The position numbers were made by a program, and so were the translations under genes. A model generated the notes under the pieces. It was not told the DNA's origin. It did not search any database and worked only from the letters and a program-made list of their open reading frames with translations. Positions 1 through 8,762 of a stretch of DNA of 23,087 bases are shown one piece after another (position 1 is the stretch's first letter; each line of letters opens with the position of its first letter). Origin of the DNA: Bacteroidota bacterium. GTDB lineage: Bacteria; Bacteroidota; Ignavibacteria; UBA10030; UBA6906. Location: NCBI GenBank assembly GCA_017860555.1, contig JAGDMJ010000004.1, positions 1-23,087 of the forward strand, in the 5' to 3' direction.

Positions 1-1
1 G

Positions 2-466
2 CTCAAGGTAGGCTTCATGCCGCAGGAGTTCAACGCTTCCGCTCTGGCAGCGCTCTTCGCTGCAGAGAATCTCCGGGGGAAGCGGTTTCTCGTCCCGCGC
101 GGGAACCTTGGGCGCGACGAGATTCTCCGGGGTTTAGGTGACGCGGGAGCGCATGTGGAGGCGGTCGAGGTATACAGGACGGTAGTTCCGGAGATGACCG
201 GTATTGAAGGGCTTGTCCGGCGGATTTTTCAGGGGGAGATCGATGTTGTAGCATTCGCCAGTCCCTCTGCGGTGAAAAACCTCGCCTCAGTGCTTCCCGG
301 GGGAGACCTGGCAGAACTCGGTGCCCATACGACGTACGCTGCGATCGGGCCGTCAACGCTGCAGGCGATCCGGACGCTGGGAGGGACGGACGTGCTCGCT
401 GCAAAAACCTCAACCGCCGAAGGATTGGCGGACGCCATCAGACAAAAATTCGGTGACCACGAATGA
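2..466 (+). CDS. hemD: Uroporphyrinogen-III synthase (partial, 5' end outside window)
   Basis: HemD closes linear hydroxymethylbilane with inversion of ring D to give uroporphyrinogen III, in the cytoplasm. The reading frame is open to the left edge, so the visible ATG at 17 is internal and this is only the C-terminal part (about 154 codons of a family usually near 250). Recognisable family segments are FLVPRGNLGRD (start of the second domain), VEVYRTVVPE, the VVAFASPSAVKNL stretch and the C-terminal YAAIGPSTLQAIRTLG segment. The stop codon overlaps the start of hemE by four bases (ATGA at 463-466), which implies translational coupling. HemD sequences diverge strongly, but the next gene being hemE makes the call firm. 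hemA and hemC would be expected just to the left, which cannot be seen here. Confidence 0.93.
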   Translation, partial: LKVGFMPQEFNASALAALFAAENLRGKRFLVPRGNLGRDEILRGLGDAGAHVEAVEVYRTVVPEMTGIEGLVRRIFQGEIDVVAFASPSAVKNLASVLPGGDLAELGAHTTYAAIGPSTLQAIRTLGGTDVLAAKTSTAEGLADAIRQKFGDHE

Positions 467-1500
467 ATGATCTCTTCCTTCGAGCCTGCAGGCGTCAACG
501 CGTTGAGCGGACGCCGGTCTGGATGATGCGCCAGGCCGGACGTTATCTTCCAGAGTACCGGGCCATTCGCGCCAAAGCGGATTTCATGACGATGGTGAAA
601 ACTCCGGAGCTGGCTGCCGAGGTAACCATACAGCCGGTGGACATCATCGGCGTGGATGCCGCCATCATATTCTCCGATATTCTCGTGGTACCGGATGCCA
701 TGGGGATGCCCCTTGAGATGGTGGAGTCGCGTGGTCCGGTTTTCCGCGCGCCCATTCGTTCCAGGTCGGATGTGGATGCGCTGAACGTCGCCGATCCTGA
801 GCGGGCGTTGCGGTATGTGATGGAGGCGATCGGCGTCACGAAGCGTTCGCTCGCCGGGCGTGTTCCGTTGATCGGATTTGCAGGTTCTCCCTGGACGCTT
901 GCCACATACATGATCGAGGGGTCGGGCAGCAAGGAATTCAAGCATGTTGCACGGATGATGCTTGACGAGCCGGAGGTGCTGGACCTGCTGTTGGACAAGC
1001 TTGCGACCGGTGTCCGGCTGTTTCTGGAGGCTCAGATCGCTGCGGGCGCCGACGCCGTCCAGATCTTTGACACATGGGGGGGATTCCTCACCCCCGACCA
1101 TTACAAACGCTTTTCCCTGGACTACATATTCAAGATCGTGTCCAACCTCCACCGTGATGGTGCGCCTGTGATCATTTTTTCCAAGGGGGCTAATCACTCG
1201 CTGATCGACATCGCCGGAGTTGGCGCCGATGTCGTCAGCGTTGACTGGACGGCGGACCTGGCGGAGGTCAGAAACCGCATCGGGGAAAAAGTCGCGATTC
1301 AGGGGAACCTGAACCCGTCATACTTGTATGCCTCGCCGGAACAAATCCGCCGCGAGGTCCGGTCTATTCTGAGGAAATTCGGGAACGGTTCGGGACACAT
1401 CTTCAATCTCGGGCACGGCATCTTTCCCGACGTTCCCGTTGAGCACGCCCGTGCCCTTATTCGTGCGGTGAAAGAGGAGAGCCCGGCCTTTCACGGCTGA
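463..1500 (+). CDS. hemE: Uroporphyrinogen decarboxylase
   Basis: HemE removes the four acetate carboxyl groups of uroporphyrinogen III to give coproporphyrinogen III; it is cytoplasmic and needs no cofactor. The 345-residue product has the usual family length. The N-terminal signature PVWMMRQAGRYLPEYR places substrate-binding arginines at Arg23 and Arg27. The conserved aspartate that contacts the pyrrole NH groups is Asp72 in IIFSDILVV. GFAGSPWTLATYMIEG and IFDTWGG are further family blocks, and KGANHSLIDIAGVGADVVS lies in the later barrel strands. It overlaps hemD by four bases and ends seven bases before hemF, so it is in the same transcript. No truncation or missing catalytic residue is apparent. 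Confidence 0.98.
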   Translation: MNDLFLRACRRQRVERTPVWMMRQAGRYLPEYRAIRAKADFMTMVKTPELAAEVTIQPVDIIGVDAAIIFSDILVVPDAMGMPLEMVESRGPVFRAPIRSRSDVDALNVADPERALRYVMEAIGVTKRSLAGRVPLIGFAGSPWTLATYMIEGSGSKEFKHVARMMLDEPEVLDLLLDKLATGVRLFLEAQIAAGADAVQIFDTWGGFLTPDHYKRFSLDYIFKIVSNLHRDGAPVIIFSKGANHSLIDIAGVGADVVSVDWTADLAEVRNRIGEKVAIQGNLNPSYLYASPEQIRREVRSILRKFGNGSGHIFNLGHGIFPDVPVEHARALIRAVKEESPAFHG

Positions 1501-1507
1501 ACACGCC

Positions 1508-2446
1508 ATGCCCCAAGATCATATACGCCCTTCGAAGCCTGAGGTCTCAGAGTTTGCACTCGGGGCGCGAACCTACTTTGAGCGGCTTCAGGGAGAGATC
1601 TGCGCCGCACTGGAACACGCTGACCACGTCGCGAAGTTTTCCGTCGACCGCTGGGATCGTGAAGGCGGTGGCGGCGGTGTATCTCGTGTCATCCAGGACG
1701 GGGCGCTGTTCGAAAAAGGGGGGGTGAACATCTCTGAGGTCACCGGAGATCTGCCGGAGCGGCTCGCGGAGTCGATGAATGTGGCGACGACACAGTTCTA
1801 CGCGACGGGCATCTCGCTGGTGCTTCATCCCCGGAGTCCGATGGTTCCGACGGTGCATATGAACTATCGCTACTTCGAGCAGCAGGACGGCAATGGTTGG
1901 TTTGGGGGAGGCTCGGATCTCACTCCATACTATCCTGTCCTTGAGGATATCGTGCACTTTCATCGTGTCCTGAAGCGGGCATGCGATGCTCATGATTCCG
2001 CGTATTACCCGAAGTTCAAGCGGTGGTGTGACGAGTATTTCTTTGTCCGGCACAGGCAGGAGCGACGGGGGGTTGGGGGGATCTTCTTCGACTATCTGAA
2101 GGGGGATCGGGCGAGGAATTTCGCCTTCGTGCAGTCGGCCGGGAATGTGTTTCTCGAATCGTATCTTCCCATTGTTGAACGGCGCCGAGACCTGCCCTGG
2201 GGGGAACGGGAGCGGCGATGGCAGCTCCTGCGACGGGGCCGGTATGTGGAGTTTAATCTTGTGTATGACCGCGGCACGCTCTTCGGGTTGGAGACGGGAG
2301 CCCGTGCGGAATCCGTCCTGATGTCTCTGCCGCCGGAGGCACGCTGGGAATATGCCATGCGGCCCGAGCCCGGCAGCCGCGAAGCAGAACTTGTGGCGCT
2401 TCTCATGCAGCCACGAGATTGGGTAATGGAATATGAAGGAAAGTAG
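1508..2446 (+). CDS. hemF: Oxygen-dependent coproporphyrinogen III oxidase
   Basis: HemF converts coproporphyrinogen III to protoporphyrinogen IX by two oxidative decarboxylations that consume O2. The 312-residue protein carries the highly conserved blocks of the family: FEKGGVN, ATGISLVLHPRSPMVPTVH, NYRYFE, WFGGGSDLTPYY, GVGGIFFDYL, and the C-terminal GRYVEFNLVYDRGTLFGL followed by ESVLMSLPP. No oxygen-independent HemN is visible in the window (the radical-SAM gene at 18693 is HemW), so this step looks geared to aerobic or microaerobic life, although a hemN elsewhere cannot be excluded. The start lies seven bases after the hemE stop, without a strong ribosome binding site. The 3' end overlaps the following histidine kinase gene by 14 bases. 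Confidence 0.98.
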   Translation: MPQDHIRPSKPEVSEFALGARTYFERLQGEICAALEHADHVAKFSVDRWDREGGGGGVSRVIQDGALFEKGGVNISEVTGDLPERLAESMNVATTQFYATGISLVLHPRSPMVPTVHMNYRYFEQQDGNGWFGGGSDLTPYYPVLEDIVHFHRVLKRACDAHDSAYYPKFKRWCDEYFFVRHRQERRGVGGIFFDYLKGDRARNFAFVQSAGNVFLESYLPIVERRRDLPWGERERRWQLLRRGRYVEFNLVYDRGTLFGLETGARAESVLMSLPPEARWEYAMRPEPGSREAELVALLMQPRDWVMEYEGK

Positions 2447-5264
2447 CGAGAACGGCAGGAAGCTCGTCCGGAAAGAAAAAGAGCTCGAGGTCCTGAACAA
2501 CGTCATCGCTCTGGTGACGCAGGGAGGGAATCTCCGGAAGATTTACTCGCGGATCGCCGCGACGGTGAGCAGGTTTACGCGCTTCCCTATCGTGGCTATT
2601 GAGCGGTACTTGCCGGACGACGATGTCCTGGAGATCGTGGGTCATTGCGGGCTCCTTCCCGAAGGCAAGGGAGGAACGGTACGCATTCCGGTCGAGGAAT
2701 CACTGTCCGGCCGGGTGATCCGCACGCGCAAGCCCGTCGCAGTCAGCAATGCCCAGGAGTGGAACGGGTATACTAATCGTCAGCTTCGGAATCTGAAGGT
2801 TGCTACCTTTGTCTCGGTGCCTCTGATGGTGCACCGGCGCATCTTCGGGGCGATGAGCCTGGGATCGGAAGAGCAACGGCGGGTGAACCGGCAGTTCATC
2901 AAGTTCCTGGCGACGCTGGGGACCGAGGTCGCCCGTCTCATCGACCGGATGATGTTCGAAGAGCACCTCAAGATATCCGAGGAGCGGTATCGTCAGCTCT
3001 TTCACAAGATGGTAGACACCGTTCTGATTGTTGATCTGGCGACGGGCAAGATCCTGGACACGAATCCGCAGGCGACCGAGCTCACCGGCTACACGAGGGC
3101 GGAGCTCATCGGCCGGACCGTCTTTTCCCTCCATCCGGAGGAAGAGCACGCGCAGCATCGGAAAGCCTTTCGCAGGCTGGCGACGAAGGGCGCGGTGACG
3201 AACTTCCGGCCCGTGCACTACGTGAGGAAGGATGGAAGGATCGTCCCTGCGGAGATCAACGCGCGCGTTGTCTCCATCGGCGGGAAGAAGCTCGTTCTCG
3301 GAATCGTGCGGGACATCAGCGAACAGGTCAAGGCGGAAGCGAAGCTTGCGTCGTCCGAGCAGTTTCTCCGCTTGATTGTGGAGGGGACTCAGGACCTGTT
3401 CTTCTATGTGCAGGACACCCGGGGGGTGTATACGTATCTTTCCCCGTCGGTCCGGAAGATCACCGGCCATTCCGTGGAGGAATGGAAAGACGTCTTCACA
3501 AAATACCTGACCCCCAACCCGGTCAACGCCGTGGTCAGGGCCATGCGCGAAGAGACGTTGCGCAGCGGCACACCGGCGCCGTCGTATCCGTGCGAGATCT
3601 ATGTCGCGGACGGCAGAACGATCCTTCTTGAGATCAACGAAACCCCGATCATCAAAGGAGACAAGGTGGTGGGCATTCAAGGCGTTGCCCGCGATATCAC
3701 CGAGCGGATGCGGCTGGAACAGCAGATCCTTGAGTCGCGCGACTACTTCAATCGCCTGATCGACCAGACCCCGATGGGCGTCATCGTGTTCGACGCGAAG
3801 GGAAATGCGGTGGATGTGAATGAGGCCTGGATGCGCCTCTTCGGTGCCGGCAACAAGAACGTGGTGGTCGGACGGCTGAACCTGTTCACGAGCCCATTCC
3901 TGCAGGACGGGGTGGTGCAGAAATTCGTCTCCGCAGCATATGCCGGGCAGATCGTGGACACGCCCTCGTTTACGATCAATTCCAAGACGTTCAAACCGGA
4001 GTACGCCTTCAACGACAAGGAGCACACGGTGCACGTCAAGCTGTTCCCCGTGTTCGACAGGAACTCCAGGCTGGTGAACGTTGTGGCGATGATGGAGGAC
4101 GTGACCGACCGCAGGAGACTCGAAGAGCAACTCATCCAGTCGCAGAAGATGGAGAGCATCGGCCTTCTGGCCGGCGGCATCGCGCACGATTTCAACAATA
4201 TCCTGAGCGCGATTCTGGGGTATTCCTCATATCTGAAGGGCGTTGTGTACCAGGATGAAAAAGTGTACGCCCATCTCGACACCATCGAGAGGTCCGCATT
4301 GCGGGCCGCGGAACTCACGTCGCAACTGCTTACCTTCGCCCGCGGGGGCACGTACCTTGTGGGCCCCATGAACATTCACGATCTGATTGAAGAGACGGTT
4401 CGGCTCCTCCGAGCGTCAATTGGGAAAAGCATCGCGATCGAGACCGATCTCGCGGCGTCGTCTCCCATCATCGTCGGGGACGGATCACAGATGCAGCAGG
4501 TCCTGATGAATCTCTGCGTCAATGCCCGCGATGCCATGCCGCAGGGAGGCACACTCAAGATCAGCACCAGACGGATCAACAAGCCTGACGCGTATCTGCT
4601 CTCCCGGAAGGGCGAATACACCACCCCGTATATCCGGGTCGCCATTGCGGACACGGGAATCGGCATTGACGACTCCATCCGGGGAAGGATCTTTGAGCCG
4701 TTCTTTACCACGAAGGAAAAAGGAAAGGGGACAGGGCTCGGGCTTGCCACAGTCTATGGCATCATCGAACATCACGGGGGTTTCATCGATTTCCAGAGCA
4801 GGGTGGGCGTGGGAACCACGTTTTTCATCTATCTCCCGACCGCGGACAAACCTCCCGTCGTGCCGGCTCCAGAGCAACAGCGGCCGACCGGCGGCCAGGA
4901 GACGATCTTCATCGTGGATGATGAGGACATGATCCGCGCGTTGGTCAAGGACATCCTTGCATCGAAGGGATACAACGTCCTTGCCGCTCCCGATGGCGCG
5001 ACTGCTGTTACGATGTACAAAGAAAATTGGCGGAGCATCGACCTTGTGATCCTGGATATGATCATGCCCGGCATGACCGGGCGCGAGACCATGGAAAAGC
5101 TCAAGGAAATCAATCCCAATGTCCGGGCGATCCTTTCGACGGGATATTCGGAGGACGACCGGGCGCGTGACCTCATGGCACTGGGTGTCAAGGTGTTCCT
5201 GCAGAAGCCGTACCGAACCGAAGCGCTTTCCATCGCCGTGCGAAAGGTGCTTGATGAAAAATAA
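2433..5264 (+). CDS. Hybrid sensor histidine kinase (GAF-PAS-PAS-PAS-HisKA-HATPase-receiver)
   Basis: This is a 943-residue cytoplasmic signalling kinase. Domains in order: a short charged helix, a GAF domain (about 20-170), three PAS domains (about 183-297, 307-423 and 436-559, the last two linkers ending in DITER and DVTDR), a HisKA dimerisation domain with phospho-acceptor His585 in GGIAHDFNN, a HATPase domain with N-box Asn697, G1 Asp740 in ADTGIGID and G2 at 764-771 (GKGTGLGL), and a receiver domain (about 824-942) with acidic pocket Asp829/Asp830 and phospho-acceptor Asp875. No membrane segment is evident, so the signal is likely cytoplasmic. The gene starts inside hemF (14-base overlap) and its end overlaps hemH by 11 bases, so it is co-transcribed with haem synthesis genes. 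No output response regulator is nearby. Its ligand cannot be read from the sequence; haem, redox or oxygen is a guess from context. Confidence 0.95.
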   Translation: MKESSENGRKLVRKEKELEVLNNVIALVTQGGNLRKIYSRIAATVSRFTRFPIVAIERYLPDDDVLEIVGHCGLLPEGKGGTVRIPVEESLSGRVIRTRKPVAVSNAQEWNGYTNRQLRNLKVATFVSVPLMVHRRIFGAMSLGSEEQRRVNRQFIKFLATLGTEVARLIDRMMFEEHLKISEERYRQLFHKMVDTVLIVDLATGKILDTNPQATELTGYTRAELIGRTVFSLHPEEEHAQHRKAFRRLATKGAVTNFRPVHYVRKDGRIVPAEINARVVSIGGKKLVLGIVRDISEQVKAEAKLASSEQFLRLIVEGTQDLFFYVQDTRGVYTYLSPSVRKITGHSVEEWKDVFTKYLTPNPVNAVVRAMREETLRSGTPAPSYPCEIYVADGRTILLEINETPIIKGDKVVGIQGVARDITERMRLEQQILESRDYFNRLIDQTPMGVIVFDAKGNAVDVNEAWMRLFGAGNKNVVVGRLNLFTSPFLQDGVVQKFVSAAYAGQIVDTPSFTINSKTFKPEYAFNDKEHTVHVKLFPVFDRNSRLVNVVAMMEDVTDRRRLEEQLIQSQKMESIGLLAGGIAHDFNNILSAILGYSSYLKGVVYQDEKVYAHLDTIERSALRAAELTSQLLTFARGGTYLVGPMNIHDLIEETVRLLRASIGKSIAIETDLAASSPIIVGDGSQMQQVLMNLCVNARDAMPQGGTLKISTRRINKPDAYLLSRKGEYTTPYIRVAIADTGIGIDDSIRGRIFEPFFTTKEKGKGTGLGLATVYGIIEHHGGFIDFQSRVGVGTTFFIYLPTADKPPVVPAPEQQRPTGGQETIFIVDDEDMIRALVKDILASKGYNVLAAPDGATAVTMYKENWRSIDLVILDMIMPGMTGRETMEKLKEINPNVRAILSTGYSEDDRARDLMALGVKVFLQKPYRTEALSIAVRKVLDEK

Positions 5265-6261
5265 CCCCCCCGAACGTGCGGGTGACAGAGACAAGACCGG
5301 CGTTGTGCTCCTGCAACTCGGAGGGCCAGATTCCCTGGAGAGTGTCGAGCCGTTTCTTTACAATCTGTTTTGCGATCCTGACATCATTGATCTGCCGCTG
5401 GCTTTTCTTTTTCGGAAGAGGCTCGCCCGCATGATCTCCAGGCGGCGCGCCCCCCACGTTCAGGAATTCTACAAGAAGATCGGCCGCCGATCGCCGATCC
5501 TGAAATTGACGCTTCGCCAGGCGAGGGCGTTGGAATGTGAGCTTCAGAAAAGCATTAGCGCGAAGGTCTTGGTCTGCATGCGCTACTGGCATCCCCTGAC
5601 AGAAGCCGTGGCTGAAGAGGTCCGGCGCCACGAATTCAGCCGGGTCGTATTGTTGCCGCTGTATCCACACTATTCGAAGACCACCACGGGTTCCAGCGTG
5701 AACGAATGGAACCGGGTGGCAGCCCGGAAAGGGTTGCGGCAGCCGGACGTGAGTGTGGTGGAGGAATACTGTGAACACCCCCTCTACATCGACGCGCTCG
5801 TCCGGAACATCTGGATCGCGCTCGCCCGGGTTCCCGTGCAGGACCGGCCGAAGGTGCACCTGGTGTTCAGCGCCCACGGCACGCCCATGAAGCTTGTCCG
5901 GAACGGGGATCCGTACCAGCCACAGATTGTCAGGACCTACAATGCGGTCCTGCGCAAGGGAGAATTCGGCCTGGCTCATCACCTCTGCTATCAGAGCAAA
6001 GTTGGCCCGGAAAAGTGGCTGGAACCATCTCTGGCCCAGACGGTTGAAGAGCTGGCGCAGCGCGGCGTCTCGCATGTCATCGCGGTTCCGATCGCGTTCG
6101 TTTCCGACCACAGTGAAACACTCTGGGAGATCAATCTGGACATGCGAAAAAGGGCACAGGAAATGGGAATCAAGTATTTTGATATGAGCCCGGCATTGAA
6201 CACCAGTCCTCTGTTCGTGCGCGCCCTGGCGGATCTCGTACTGCGGAAGCTTTCGAAATGA
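5254..6261 (+). CDS. hemH: Ferrochelatase
   Basis: HemH inserts Fe(II) into the porphyrin ring as the last step of protohaem synthesis. The frame is open further upstream inside the kinase gene, but the ATG at 5254 is chosen because an AAAGG element precedes it and the family N-terminus begins there (TGVVLLQLGGPDSLESVEPF). This gives 335 residues, normal for bacterial ferrochelatases. Metal-site and catalytic residues are visible: His208 in VFSAHGTP and Glu288 in SDHSETLWEI. NLFCDPDIIDLP and the LPLYPHYSKTTTGSS stretch are further signatures. The gene overlaps the kinase by 11 bases and hemY by four bases (ATGA at 6258-6261), so three consecutive genes here are translationally linked. Confidence 0.97.
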   Translation: MKNNPPERAGDRDKTGVVLLQLGGPDSLESVEPFLYNLFCDPDIIDLPLAFLFRKRLARMISRRRAPHVQEFYKKIGRRSPILKLTLRQARALECELQKSISAKVLVCMRYWHPLTEAVAEEVRRHEFSRVVLLPLYPHYSKTTTGSSVNEWNRVAARKGLRQPDVSVVEEYCEHPLYIDALVRNIWIALARVPVQDRPKVHLVFSAHGTPMKLVRNGDPYQPQIVRTYNAVLRKGEFGLAHHLCYQSKVGPEKWLEPSLAQTVEELAQRGVSHVIAVPIAFVSDHSETLWEINLDMRKRAQEMGIKYFDMSPALNTSPLFVRALADLVLRKLSK

Positions 6262-7655
6262 AGACCTCTCCTCATGTCGTGATCATTGGGGCAGGGATCT
6301 CGGGGCTGACGACTGCCTACTGGCTTCGTCGCAGCGGCATCGAGGTCACCGTCCTCGAACAGGAAGGTTCGGCCGGGGGCACGATGCAGACGGTTCGCGA
6401 GGATGGCTGGTTGATCGAACTGGGGCCGAACAGCGCGCTCGAGACCACGCCGTTGTTCAAGGAAATGTATGCCGGACTGGGGATCGAGAAAGAGCATGTG
6501 TATGCAGACCCGGCATCGGACAAACGCTTCATCCTTCGTGGGGGTCGCTTGCACGCGCTGCCCCTCGGTCCGGGCGCATTCCTTCGGACGGGGCTCTGGA
6601 CTGCTTCCGGCAAACTCCGTCTGCTGAAGGAACCGTTTATCGGGAGGGCGCACGAGGAGGAATCCGTTGCTCAGTTCGTCGAGCGGCGTCTCGGGCGAGA
6701 GTTCCTGGACTACGCCATCAATCCATTCGTGGCAGGTGTCTATGCGGGAGATCCCGGTCAGCTCAGCGTTCGTTCGGCATTTCCCAAGCTTTACGCCCTC
6801 GAGGAAAAATACGGGGGGTTGATCAAGGGAATGGTCATGGGAGCCCGACAGCGAAAGCAGCGGGCGGAAAAGGCGAAGGATCGCTCGAAAATGTTCTCGT
6901 TCGTTGAGGGGATGCAGACATTCCCGGACGCGATCAGCCGGTGGCTCGGGAATCGCGTGCGGGTTCGATGCGCGGTGACGGCGCTCAGTCGTGTGAATAC
7001 CACCTCCACTGGTGTCCGGGGAAAATACACGATCACGGGCATAGAAAACGGATCCCCCTTTTCCGTCGTTGGCGATGCGGTGGTCGTCTCGGTTCCCGCC
7101 TATGCCGCCGCTCCCCTGGTACGTCCGCTTGCTGCTGGCCTGGCAAGGGTGCTTGAAGCGATATACTACCCGCCTGTAGCGGAACTGTTCCTGGGATATG
7201 CCTCGCGGCAGATCGCCAGGCCGTTGGATGGATTCGGATATCTCGTACCCGCTGCGGAAAAGCGTCAGATCCTCGGCACGATCTGGTCTTCATCGCTTTT
7301 TCCCGGGCGCGCGCCCGCGGGATGCGTTGCGTTGACGACGTTCGTCGGCGGGGCACGCCAGCCTGAACTTGTAGGACTAGATGACACCGACCTCCTCAAG
7401 CGCGTCACCGGAGAGATCCGTTCGATTCTCGGAGCGCACGGTGAACCAGTTTTCTCAAGGATCATCCGCTGGAACAAAGCGATTCCACAATACAACCTGG
7501 GGTACAAATCCGTGCTCGATGCAGTGACATCTTTTGAGAACGAGCATCCCGGATTGTTCTTCTGCAGTAATTTCAGGGGCGGAATTGCGGTTGGAGACTG
7601 CGTTATGAATGGAAAAAAGACCGCTGAAAGGATCCAGAGTGACTATCCGGCGTAG
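6258..7655 (+). CDS. hemY: Protoporphyrinogen/coproporphyrinogen oxidase, FAD-dependent (HemY type; also called HemG or PgoX)
   Basis: This flavoprotein oxidises the porphyrinogen macrocycle by six electrons using O2. The 465-residue protein has the FAD-binding dinucleotide fold at its N-terminus (Gly11, Gly13 and Gly16 in VVIIGAGISGL, followed by VTVLEQE), the substrate region ELGPNSALE, and the C-terminal FAD motif NFRGGIAVGDCVMNG. In Gram-positive bacteria the homologue works on coproporphyrinogen and pairs with HemQ. Here hemF lies upstream and no hemQ is visible, so protoporphyrinogen IX is the likelier substrate; that is an inference. It overlaps hemH by four bases and is the last gene of the first haem block; 94 bases separate it from hemB. 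Confidence 0.95.
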   Translation: MKTSPHVVIIGAGISGLTTAYWLRRSGIEVTVLEQEGSAGGTMQTVREDGWLIELGPNSALETTPLFKEMYAGLGIEKEHVYADPASDKRFILRGGRLHALPLGPGAFLRTGLWTASGKLRLLKEPFIGRAHEEESVAQFVERRLGREFLDYAINPFVAGVYAGDPGQLSVRSAFPKLYALEEKYGGLIKGMVMGARQRKQRAEKAKDRSKMFSFVEGMQTFPDAISRWLGNRVRVRCAVTALSRVNTTSTGVRGKYTITGIENGSPFSVVGDAVVVSVPAYAAAPLVRPLAAGLARVLEAIYYPPVAELFLGYASRQIARPLDGFGYLVPAAEKRQILGTIWSSSLFPGRAPAGCVALTTFVGGARQPELVGLDDTDLLKRVTGEIRSILGAHGEPVFSRIIRWNKAIPQYNLGYKSVLDAVTSFENEHPGLFFCSNFRGGIAVGDCVMNGKKTAERIQSDYPA

Positions 7656-7696
7656 GCTGTAGGAGGTTCTTCCCCCTGCAGCGTCCTCCTGCGCGC

Positions 7697-7727
7697 TTGC
7701 ACCTGAACACGGACTTGGATAAATTTG
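7697..7727 (+). promoter_or_regulatory. Putative promoter for hemB-hemL
   Basis: The sequence has TTGCAC at 7697-7702 and TAAATTTG at 7720-7727. Read as a sigma-70 type promoter this is a -35 element, 17 bases and TAAATT. Read by the Bacteroidota consensus it is TTG, 20 bases and TAnnTTTG, a full match. Transcription would start near 7734, giving a short leader before hemB. The same spacing occurs in front of lepA and of the DUF2723 gene, which supports the call. Confidence 0.5.
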
Positions 7728-7749
7728 ACCATCATGAAAAAAGGATGAT

Positions 7750-8754
7750 ATGGCAACAGATGAAACAAGTGTATCGGCCTTCCCTGTGAACCGGCTTCGT
7801 CGGTTGCGGATGACCAGCGTCCTGCGCGATATGGTACGGGAGACACAGCTGTCCAAGAAAGATTTCATCTACCCGCTCTTTGTGGTCCCGGGCAAGAATG
7901 TCAAAAAAGAGGTCTCGTCCATGCCTGGTGTGTACCAGATGTCCGTGGACAACATCGTGCGCGAATGCGTGGAGGTGAAATCGCTGGGGGTTCCGGCGGT
8001 GATATTTTTCGGAATTCCGGAAGAGAAAGACGACGTCGGTTCAGGGGCATATGATGAACTGGGCGTGGTACAACAGGCTCTCCGGTCGGTAAAAAAGGAG
8101 GTTCCGGAACTCTACCTGATCACCGATGTCTGTCTTTGCGAATACACGTCGCATGGACACTGTGGCATCGTCCGGGGGAGCGAGATCGTCAACGATGAGT
8201 CGGTGGAACTCCTGACACGTGAAGCATTGACGCACGCCCAGGCCGGCGCGGACATGGTGGCGCCTTCCGACATGTTTGACGGGCGGGTCCGGGCGATCCG
8301 TTCCGTCCTGGATGACCATGGCTTCCAGAACATGCCGATCATGTCCTATGCAGCAAAGTACGCGTCGGGTTTCTACGGTCCGTTCCGGGAGGCGGCTGAA
8401 AGCACACCCAAGTTCGGCGATCGGCGCTCGCACCAGATGGACCCGGCAAACGTGAACGAGGCCCTCCGGGAGGTTGCGCAGGATATCCAGGAAGGCGCGG
8501 ACATCGTTATGGTGAAACCGGCCATGCCCTATCTTGATGTGCTGTATCGTGTCAAGGAAAAGTTTGGCATGCCGACGGCTGCCTACAATGTCAGCGGTGA
8601 ATTTGCGATGGTCAAGGCCGCCGAACGCCTCGGATGGGTGGACGGTGAAAGGGTCATGATGGAAATGCTGACCGGCATCAAGCGTGCCGGCGCGGATCTG
8701 ATCCTGACGTACTTTGCCAAAGACGCGGCACGGGTGCTTGACCGGGACCGGTAG
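7750..8754 (+). CDS. hemB: Delta-aminolevulinic acid dehydratase (porphobilinogen synthase), zinc-type
   Basis: HemB condenses two molecules of 5-aminolevulinate into porphobilinogen. The 334-residue protein has the zinc-binding cysteines of the zinc-dependent class (Cys128, Cys130 and Cys138 in DVCLCEYTSHGHCG) rather than the aspartate-rich, magnesium-only variant. The two Schiff-base lysines are Lys203 in MSYAAKYASGFYGP and Lys256 in MVKPAMPYLD. The N-terminal block RLRRLRMTSVLRDMVRET is also typical. The start is supported by an AAAAGGAT element a few bases upstream. It is separated from hemY by 94 bases that hold a likely promoter, and followed 49 bases later by hemL, so it probably heads a second transcript while also receiving read-through. 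Confidence 0.98.
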   Translation: MATDETSVSAFPVNRLRRLRMTSVLRDMVRETQLSKKDFIYPLFVVPGKNVKKEVSSMPGVYQMSVDNIVRECVEVKSLGVPAVIFFGIPEEKDDVGSGAYDELGVVQQALRSVKKEVPELYLITDVCLCEYTSHGHCGIVRGSEIVNDESVELLTREALTHAQAGADMVAPSDMFDGRVRAIRSVLDDHGFQNMPIMSYAAKYASGFYGPFREAAESTPKFGDRRSHQMDPANVNEALREVAQDIQEGADIVMVKPAMPYLDVLYRVKEKFGMPTAAYNVSGEFAMVKAAERLGWVDGERVMMEMLTGIKRAGADLILTYFAKDAARVLDRDR

Positions 8755-8762
8755 TGGAGCCT

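Noticed and set aside
2700..4187. A 495-codon minus-strand open frame inside the histidine kinase gene
   Set aside because: Antisense shadow: the translated product is rich in His, Arg and Gly without any motif, while the plus strand encodes well-defined PAS and kinase domains.
7661..7690. Inverted repeat AGGAGG/CCTCCT after hemY, and a free Shine-Dalgarno-like AGGAGG
   Set aside because: The loop is 18 bases and no T run follows. No start codon lies at a suitable distance from the AGGAGG, so neither a terminator nor a hidden gene is supported.
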